A DNA stretch of 49,837 nt from Sphaeroforma arctica JP610 (taxonomy: Eukaryota; Opisthokonta; Ichthyosporea; Ichthyophonida), in contig NW_014040442.1 of the NCBI RefSeq assembly GCF_001186125.1, positions 98,570-148,406 of the forward strand, read 5' to 3'. Positions within the stretch are counted from its first letter, which is position 1, and every line of letters starts with the position of its first letter. This document shows, in pieces, positions 42,534-49,837 of this stretch. The notes beneath the pieces are model-generated. The model had not been told where the DNA came from. It worked only from the letters and a program-made list of their open reading frames with translations, and ran no database searches. The position numbers and the translations under genes are program-made.

Positions 42534-42640
42534 CCCTAACATATATGAATATATATATACTTCGATATATATATAAGCCTACATTATTCCAGATACTGTC
42601 TATTGGGCACGTACAAGTGTGAATTCATCAGTAAAACGGT
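40163..42640. repeat. Diverged tandem duplication of a 1.1-1.4-kb unit in microsatellite
   Basis: Three unique segments recur in the same order. Segment A: 40163-40565 and 41573-41968 (AAGTACTCCTCATTAC, TCAACTGCATTCG, CAGGCCCTGACTTCTC, GGGACGAAAATTC). Segment B: 40694-40881 and 42195-42397 (TTTTGACGAG, GTGTACAATGAT, TGTGTTGGTGCT). Segment C: about 41103-41150 and 42575-42620 (AGCCTACAT, TACTGTC/TACCGTC). They are separated by TA/CATA microsatellite of different lengths. Similarity is roughly 75-80%, so the duplication is old. No coding sense was found. Confidence 0.85.
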
Positions 42641-43401
42641 GCTTGTTCATTACAAAAAGTTGACCACACGAGATTGCAAATCTTGCACATTTCTTGTGTG
42701 GAAAATCACAGCGGTGCGCGGTTATGCCGTACTGTCGTTGGGTGTCCGGTGACGGTTTGTTGTGATAGTGCAATAATAGGCTAGGGCGCTCATATCTATA
42801 AAATAAACAGCTTGTACACTACAACTAGCTTCACTAATGTCTGCTTGCGTAGCAAAATATAGGACACTGTTTTACTTGTGAAAAACTGAAAATCCAGAAA
42901 GTTGACTTGTAGTAAATACAGCTTTCAAACAAGGCCTGGATCGACCCGGCCTAGGTCAAGAATACAACGAGACAGAAATCTAATTAATAAACAGCATATA
43001 TCAAAAGGGTCTTATACTTTACTCATTTGTAGATGACAAAGAACGTACCGAAGAAGGCTGAATTTACATACGAAGCCAACATAAGGGCACGCACTGCCGG
43101 AACAACAGCATCAATAGTATCATGCTACTCCCCCAGAATCACTTGCCATTCGATCTACATTACTTAATTTCGGGATACGCTCCTTGATCGCAAGTTAATT
43201 CCTCATTTTCGCAACTTGCACCAACTTTTGAATCTTGGATATCGTATTTTATATTGATGCATACGGCGTGCTCAATGTAGTCCATTCGAGTTATACAGCG
43301 CAGTTGTTCCTTCATGAACCGTGCACACTCGCGGCCGAGTGTTATTGCGCTCCAGGAATACAGTAGACATGCCGTAGGCGATGGCAGTCAGCCTAAACTA
43401 T
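42641..43401. other. Intergenic, downstream of citrate synthase
   Basis: Unique sequence between the repeat block and the citrate synthase stop. It should hold the 3' UTR of that gene (minus strand). I see no clear AATAAA on the minus strand close to the stop, and no other gene. Confidence 0.5.
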
Positions 43402-45123
43402 TTACATGTACTTCGATCTTTGCTGCTTCTCCTTCAGTTCGCTTCTGGCCGCGGCGACGAATGCCTTGAGTCCAGGAGTGCTCATACTCTTGGGACGCTC
43501 GAGGGGTAGACCCATAGAACGACTCCACACAAGTGATGTAAGTACACCAATTGCGCGCGACACACCGAATAGCACGGTGTAGAAATTCATCTCAGTCATG
43601 CCGTAGTGTTGCAGCAAGATACCAGAGTGAGCGTCCACATTGGGCCAGGGGTTCTTGGCTTTTCCGTGTTTCAGAAGAATGTCAGGAACCACTTCGTATA
43701 GCATGGAGACAAGCTTGAAGTCGTCGGAATCAGGCATGTGCTTCAAAGCAAATTCGCGCTGACAAGTGTAACGGGGATCAGTCTTTCTTAGGACAGCGTG
43801 ACCATATCCAGGAATAACCTGGCCTGAGTTGAGGGTATTCCAGACCTCGTCCGAAAGGCTCTTCTTATTCAACTGTATCAGAAAAAAAGAAGCAAATCAC
43901 GACGTGAGTAATGATAATCAATATTCAACGTACTAACTATGCGAAATACAATGCATGAAACAAGTATAATGGGCTCAGAATATAAAATATGAAAAGCTCG
44001 TTCGAATTCAGTCTAACAATTTGTAAAACCTATTCTATGATTTCCCAGGAAGACCCAGTATCTGCCTTGAAAAGCAAGCTAACGCGAGATCTATGACAGA
44101 ATAAACAAAGCCTATGTAAGAAGGAACAAGCCTCCACTGTCAACCTAATTACACAGAACGCCAACAAAATAAACAAGGTACAAAATATTCACATACGTTT
44201 TCTTGCCAATTGCCGCCGTTCTTCTCTCCTAACCTAGCCTTGATCTTGGTCAACCAACTAAGCACCTCCTGATTAGCAAGTCCGTGCAAGGGACCTGCAA
44301 GACCGTTCAAAGCAGCTCCATAAGCCAAGTATGGATCGGAAAGCGCACTTCCTACCAAGTGTGTTGTGTGTGCACTCACGTTACCTCCCTCGTGGTCGGC
44401 GTGGATGACAAGGTACAGACGTAGTAGATCAACGAAACCCTCATCAGTGAAACCCATCATATTGGCGAAGTTGGCTCCCAAATCTTTTTCTGGGTCGATT
44501 TTACCTATGGGGCGCCCATTGTGGAACACGTTGTTATATATCATAGCCGCAATAACTGGCAGTTTAGCGATAAGATCCAGACTGTCTTCTAGTGTGAGCT
44601 CCCAGTACTTGCTCTTAGGTGTATCACCAGTAGCGTATGCTTTGGCAAACTTGGACTCTGAGTGTAGGGCGGTGACGGCAGCGGACAACTGAGCCATAGG
44701 GTGCAACTCCTTGGGGAAGTTGTTAAGCATCTGCTCCACGTGGTGAGGTAGTTCTGCACGACGAGCCAGGTCTTTCGACAACAAAGTGGTTTCTTTCTGG
44801 GTAGGTAGTTCCCCAGTCAACAGCAGCCACAGAGCGCCTTCGGGCAAAGGCTCTTGTCCTCCCGGTCCACGAGGAAGAGTTTCTTGCAGCTCTAATAGTG
44901 TGTGACCCTGGAACCGGATACCTTCGTCTGCGTCGAGAACAGAGGTCTCAGATACCATACCCTTGATACCACGCATGCCTCCGTATGCCATATCCACGGT
45001 TAAAATACCAATAGCTTCTCCTCCGTGTGCTTCACGGAACTCTTTGACATCCTGGGCGTGCTTTGGCAGGATCTCGCGAAGTCGTTCGTATAGGGGTTCG
45101 AGGCCGTTTTGTTGAGGGATCAT
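43402..45123 (-). CDS. CS: Citrate synthase, two exons
   Basis: Condenses acetyl-CoA with oxaloacetate to citrate, the first step of the TCA cycle. Exon 1 is 45123-44197 (309 codons) and exon 2 is 43872-43402 (156 codons plus TAA). The spliced product is 465 residues, against about 466 for the human precursor. Family blocks are [86 protein letters not shown] and the C-terminal [12 protein letters not shown]. The catalytic triad is visible: His280 in [10 protein letters not shown], His334 in [15 protein letters not shown] and Asp389 in [11 protein letters not shown]. The start ATG is preceded by an in-frame TAA 15 bases upstream. It leaves only about six residues before the mature-protein homology, so no mitochondrial presequence is encoded here. 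The C-terminus SKYM is not a peroxisomal SKL signal. Confidence 0.95.
43873..44196 (-). other. Citrate synthase intron (324 nt, phase 0)
   Basis: Donor AAC|GTATGT (44196 downward) and acceptor TTCTTTTTTTCTGATACAG| (43873), both canonical. Just inside exon 2, AATAAG and AAG AAG offer alternative in-frame acceptors, each dropping three or four residues. The residues at the junction make this loop about eight longer than in the human enzyme. Confidence 0.85.
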
Positions 45124-45389
45124 ATTGAATAGATATTAACAACCGAGTGCGAAAGCCTACTTTAAGATTAAATTTAAGGACGATCTATATGATCATCGAC
45201 AAACTGAAGTGTCCACACCAGCACGATTGTTATTTATGCATACTCATGTAAAACCTACGAGCATCTAGAGTGTATACAAAACCGACATATAATAAGGTAA
45301 TTGCTGTTATTTAGCGCCGAACATATCATTGATCTAAATTCGCAATATAAATATAGCGAATTCCAGTCAATGATAACAAAACTCAGACA

Positions 45390-45417
45390 TAGCCTCCCTA
45401 AAAAAGACAGGAGGCTA
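45390..45417. repeat. Hairpin TAGCCTCC / GGAGGCTA
   Basis: Perfect 8-bp arms with a 12-base A-rich loop, about 270 bp upstream of the citrate synthase ATG. Role unknown. Confidence 0.7.
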
Positions 45418-46325
45418 CATATGGCTCAGATAGTTAAGGTTATGTAAAAATTGCCTGTGTCTGTATAAGGACAGATGGGAATGTCGCAACCCAATGGCAA
45501 TCAGCGTTGCGTGTGTCAACGCTCCTCGTTTGCTTCAATCACTATTCGAGAGGTCAGAAGATCTGAGAAGAAAACCAAATACGTACATTACGAGCCACTT
45601 TCGAAAAAACAAATATTACTCTCGTTAAAATGACCCAGAAAGGCATGGTCCTCTGAGCACCTCTCTCTGGAGTCTGGAGTGAATGGAGTGTGGAATACTG
45701 GATTTGTCTCTCAGGAATGATTTCGTCAGCTGATTTTCGTCCTGGGGAAATTCATTTTTTATCTCGCGACAATTCTAGAGAGGGCCATGAGAATGGGTAC
45801 ACTTTTGGGGCAGAGATACTTAACTTGACATTCAATGAATCAAAAGACTGATAAATACATTCCAGCTGTATTAACAACGATTGTTCGTTGGATGTACCCT
45901 CATACCAATTACCATGTCTGGTTCAAACTTCAAAAATTAGCTGTACTACGAAGATATTCCCGCCAATAAGGTCAGTTTTGAGAGAAATGAATGTTTTATA
46001 GAAATAAATGGGGGGAAATTGCATGCAAATGACCGGCGTTATTACCATCGGACCATATGATGGCAATATTGTCTAAATAGCAGTAGGCCAATAGATCAAC
46101 TGTAAAAGTATACTCACTTCTAGTAGTAGGAGATATAACAAGCTAGAGTAAATATTGTTTTTTGTACACTTTTGTTGGCTATTGTTTGTGATATGTCAAC
46201 GTAGTAATCAATGATATGTCACATTAATTATTGTATTCCACACGTATGATTTGTAACTGTATTTTCGCGAAAATGGCTCATTGGTTTTTTTAAGAAAAAC
46301 CCAAAAACCCAAAAATAAAATGAAC

Positions 46326-46346
46326 ATAGCCTTCTGAGAAGGCTAT
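46326..46346. repeat. 21-bp perfect palindrome
   Basis: ATAGCCTTCT-G-AGAAGGCTAT, 10-bp arms around one base. It could be a factor site or the end of a small transposon. Nothing else supports either. Confidence 0.75.
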
Positions 46347-46863
46347 AGAGTAACGAGAGTCAAGGACTCAAGAGGACTAGAGACTAGAGAGGAGCCAAGC
46401 TGCCCACCAGCAGCTCATCAATCGACTAGCGAACTAGCGACGCACCAGTCATCACTAGAACTTTTTGTTGTTGGGGTTTTTATATCTTGCAGAACGAAAG
46501 AAAAGAATACATATATAAATAGGAGCTGAAGGTATTTTTACGAACTTTTTCATGTTTGTCAAATTGTTAGGCGTACCGCGTACCCAAAAATATTGTTTTA
46601 TAAAAATACAAAAACAAAAAACAAAACAAATGATAGTTGTTTTGTTTTGGTTCATTTATTTAAAAAAAACAAAATGAACAACTACATACAAAAATAAATA
46701 CAAACAACATCATCTAACAATCTGACATGACATGTGTGCAAAACATTTTTGTAAAAAAATACTAGCACTAAACAACCAATAGGAGTGGTGATAAATATAT
46801 TCGTTTGTTTTGCGGTGCTTGATATTCATTATTCTGGTTAAAACTATATTTTATATATAAAAT

Positions 46864-46898
46864 AGTCTACACTCTACACTCTACAGTCTACAGTCTAA
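46864..46898. repeat. 7-bp tandem repeat CTACA(C/G)T
   Basis: Four to five copies: CTACACT, CTACACT, CTACAGT, CTACAGT, CTA. A minor satellite with no known role. Confidence 0.8.
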
Positions 46899-49512
46899 GT
46901 TACAAATATGTTATATATATTTACACTGTGTATTTGATTTAAAAAAAGCGGCGACTTTTCTAATAGACACCCGTGACTATAAAACAATTAACTCTCGAGC
47001 CCATGTAGTTTTTTTTACTTTATTGTAATTTTAAGAAAACTAAAAACCCGCCTGTATAGAGTATAGACTCTATAGAGAGTATACTAAAGACTGTGTACTC
47101 TACTCTCTAGCTAGACTTTTTTCTCTCTACTCTCCATTTTATACTCTAGAGAGCAGAGTAAGCGGGCGAGAGAGAGAGCTGAGAGTTGACACTGAGAGAC
47201 TGCGTGTGTGACTCTGAGACTCTTTGAGAGTTGAGACTTGAGTTTTGAGTTTTGAGATAGACTATTTATTAGAAATTTAGATATATTGGTATTTGGTCCT
47301 CTCACGGTGGGCCTCTCCCTCTAAAAATAAAATTGAGCTCTCATACTAGTATTTATTTTTAGTATTGCATTGTCAGTTGGTCATGGTTTTTAAAAAAAGA
47401 GAAAAATACGTATAGAAAGGTCTAAATTTAAAAAAAAAGGTTATATATGTACGATAATACTATATACTATTAAAAAAATATATATAGGCTATGATAAAAA
47501 AAGAATCTTACTATTTTGGGGGTTTTTTTCTCACAAAATATAAAATAGACAATAAACAGAAAGTACCAACAACGTCGACAATACATTTTAGGAAAGTGAA
47601 TATGAAATTCAAAGCATACTCTAGATATAAAATAGGGTTGACTTTCCGTACCAAACGAAAACACAAACGTGGCTGTCCAACGGCATATCAACAGACTCGC
47701 TAAGAATTAAAAATGAATTTGGTCGGTCTCGTCTATTTGATTTATTTTTATCTCCTATTTCACCATTGCAGGATTTTCAAAAGGATCCCGAATATATTTC
47801 CGAACCTAATAAAAATATTTTTGGCGTCCAGAACTCGAGATATCCCGAAGTAGTGCCAGGAGTCCAGGAGTACAGGAGTCCAGAACTGCCCAGGAAGAGT
47901 AAAATAAATTTAACGCCAGGGACTGGAATTGAGGAAGACTGTCAGTAACTGTCACTGATGACTCTGATGATTGTCGCAGGGGTGGAGGCCGCCTGTAGTC
48001 CGATTCAGACACAGCAGTGGTGTGTCAATCACATAGAGCTGGCCTGACACTTGACAGTGCGGAGTGCTGAGTGCTGACTGCTGACTGTTCGCAGTCTCTC
48101 TCTCTATTTAAAAACAACAACAATATGCCTTCCCTAACTAGCTCTATAGAGTAGAGAAACTCTGAGAGAGATAGAGTATGCAGTAGTAAAGTGAGAGAGA
48201 GAGAGTAAAGAGTATTTGTAGTAAGGAATTTAGAGAAAAAGGTTGAAACTTCCTTTCAAATATAGTTCCTGCCATTCTGGAAATTACAAAGACAAAGGCA
48301 AAAAATAGCCTTCTAAAATCGAACATGGCTATGACTAATGACCATCCTATGAGACTACAGTCTTTTTTTTCTCAAACATTACAGGTTGCCTTCTTTAAAA
48401 AAAAATAAAAATCGAACGGAGTATCTACTATCTGCTAGTACTATTTATTGAGTAAATATACAGAGACTCTCTCGTCTAGAGAGAGAAAGACTGATAAGTT
48501 CTTCAACAGTTGGTCACTAAAGTCTCACCCTCGGGCCCCCAATTCCAGAGTCCCAGACTCTCATTCTCCATACTCCAGCAGTCCAGTGACACCAGTCACA
48601 CCACACACAAACAACAACAACAAGAGTCAGCAACAACAACAAAACACAGGGAACAGTAAACAGTTGAACACACAACACACAATATCAACAAGAGAAGAGA
48701 GAGAGAGTAGAAGAGAGAGAAATGGAGTAGAAGAGAGAGAGAGAGGAGTAGAGCATCAGTCTGTGACACGTATGGGCGCCGGACGGTCAGCCCGTTAGAT
48801 GTCAGGTCGTCAGAGCCTGGCATGTAGAGTTGTGAGTAATCAAATCTGAGTTTAAAAATGACCAATAGAAAAGTTATATTTGTGTCCGAGATACATTGAT
48901 AAAGCTTGTGAATGGAGCCTTGGAGCCATGCCGGCCTCTCTCAGCCCGGAGTGCTGGGCTCTGGAGTCCTGGACACTGGTGGAGTGGTGGAGTGTTTATT
49001 CTGGAATCTGGATCAGATATAAATATTTTGTTGTTTGGTTATATTTACTTTTATTTTCAACTTGACCCGTAGAATTTAATTTTTTACCTTCTTGCGGTTA
49101 TTTTCAAATTGTTGACAACATATTTGAACCCCTTGTGGGGGGTTTTTTTTTGTTATGTATCGGTTTTTGTCATCCTACTTAAGAACAATATGTCGTAAAT
49201 ATAGAAAAAAAGCAGGGCAATTTTATTTTGATCTATATTGTATTCAAATTGACCTTGGATTTGGTACAGTTCAAATAATTTGCTACCGACGTCAAGCTTC
49301 AAATCGTTTCAATATAGAATCGATAGAAACGACTTTGAACTTGACATTGGGAGTAAATAAGAAAGTAAAATATTACAGAAATAGTATCAGTTTGTACCGC
49401 TAACAAGACATTCTTTTTCTATAGGTATTCTAAAAATAATTAGCCAATGACAAATACTATCTTCAGAATCCCATTGGTTTTTAAATGTCGGCAAAATACA
49501 CAACAAATAAGT

Positions 49513-49551
49513 GAAAATATGCGACCGGCAAGTTGGAAAATATGCGACCGG
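49513..49551. repeat. Two copies of GAAAATATGCGACCGG, period 23 bp
   Basis: Exact 16-base repeats at 49513-49528 and 49536-49551, in otherwise simple AT-rich sequence. Possible paired binding sites. No gene is nearby to assign them to. Confidence 0.7.
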
Positions 49552-49837
49552 TAAATAAAACACGATATAAAAATAAAATTCTAGGTACCTATTGGCTATA
49601 TTTATATTTGCCCTTTCGGCCAAGAAAACTAAGACAAGGGGCGGTCGGGCAGATAACTATTTCAAAAATAGGGCATGTCATACAAACAAAAATGAGACAT
49701 GTCTCACCTACAACACACGGCACCACTTTTAGAATGCACAACTGCACACTACACTTCCACCTAGTCATACGTGTACATTCTCGGATAAATCCCACCTAGT
49801 CATATTTCTATGTATACATATACATATCCACTATACA

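Larger units (their letters stand above)
45124..49837. other. AT-rich intergenic DNA upstream of citrate synthase
   Basis: 4.7 kb with no gene I can support. The first few hundred bases should hold the promoter and 5' UTR of citrate synthase, but no TATA box or other site stands out. The rest has poly-A/T runs, AGAG-rich tracts (47060-47230, 48160-48210, 48680-48750) and scattered GGAGTC/CTGGAG-rich patches (45664-45703, 47853-47890, 48938-49016; inverted at 48540-48590). Confidence 0.6.

Noticed and set aside
47490-47950. Small plus-strand frames in the AT-rich right flank
   Set aside because: Composition follows the local A/T and GGAGTC simple sequence, with no homology I recognise and no splice context.
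49128-49152. Hairpin AACCCC-TTGT-GGGGTT followed by a T run, like a bacterial terminator
   Set aside because: The window is eukaryotic, no transcript ends there that I can identify, and such G/C-T patterns arise by chance in AT-rich DNA.

Overview
The window is eukaryotic. It holds one spliced host gene, a two-exon citrate synthase on the minus strand (43402-45123) that is close to animal and fungal mitochondrial enzymes. The rest is retrotransposon debris, a large AT-rich microsatellite block and AT-rich intergenic DNA. An opisthokont genome, perhaps a unicellular relative of animals, would fit. That is an inference from the citrate synthase sequence and the element types, and no rRNA or tRNA is present to test it.

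Bases 1 to about 38200 are a deeply nested pile of LTR retroelements. The outermost recognisable layer (E0) is an old minus-strand retroelement. Its remnants lie at 34052-34700 (gag-like), 17298-17866 (gag-like) and 1-656 (retropepsin). Two elements landed in it: a Ty3-type element E1 (657-17293, minus, target duplication TGTA) and a Ty1/copia-type element (17872-34046, plus, target duplication TCTAT). E1 was split by a sister Ty3 element, E2 (2665-11271, minus, ACCA). The copia element was split by a third sister, E3 (23538-32149, minus). A MULE-like fragment sits in the copia 5' LTR (17975-18526, 8-bp duplication). Two solo LTRs of another family sit in E2 (9410-9834) and in the copia element (20834-21242), in opposite orientations. 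A further decayed gag-pro relic (E5) lies at 35506-38202. All these elements are broken fossils.

E1, E2 and E3 belong to one family. In minus-strand order each has a 5' LTR of about 210-230 bp, a leader with a small acidic ORF, gag with an atypical C2HC finger, and a UGA at the gag/pol boundary with pol continuing in the same frame. Then follow retropepsin, RT, RNase H, a Dam-like (DIRS-type) methyltransferase-fold domain, an HHCC/DDE integrase and a chromodomain-like tail. The 3' end has a non-coding tail with a 33-bp tandem unit, a polypurine tract and the 3' LTR. The Dam-like domain between RNase H and integrase, the conserved UGA and the leader ORF are the most unusual signals in the window.

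Bases 38380-42640 are TA/CATA microsatellite. Embedded in it is a diverged tandem duplication of a unit of about 1.1-1.4 kb carrying unique segments. Bases 42641-43401 and 45124-49837 flank citrate synthase and contain no gene I can support, only short palindromes and simple repeats.
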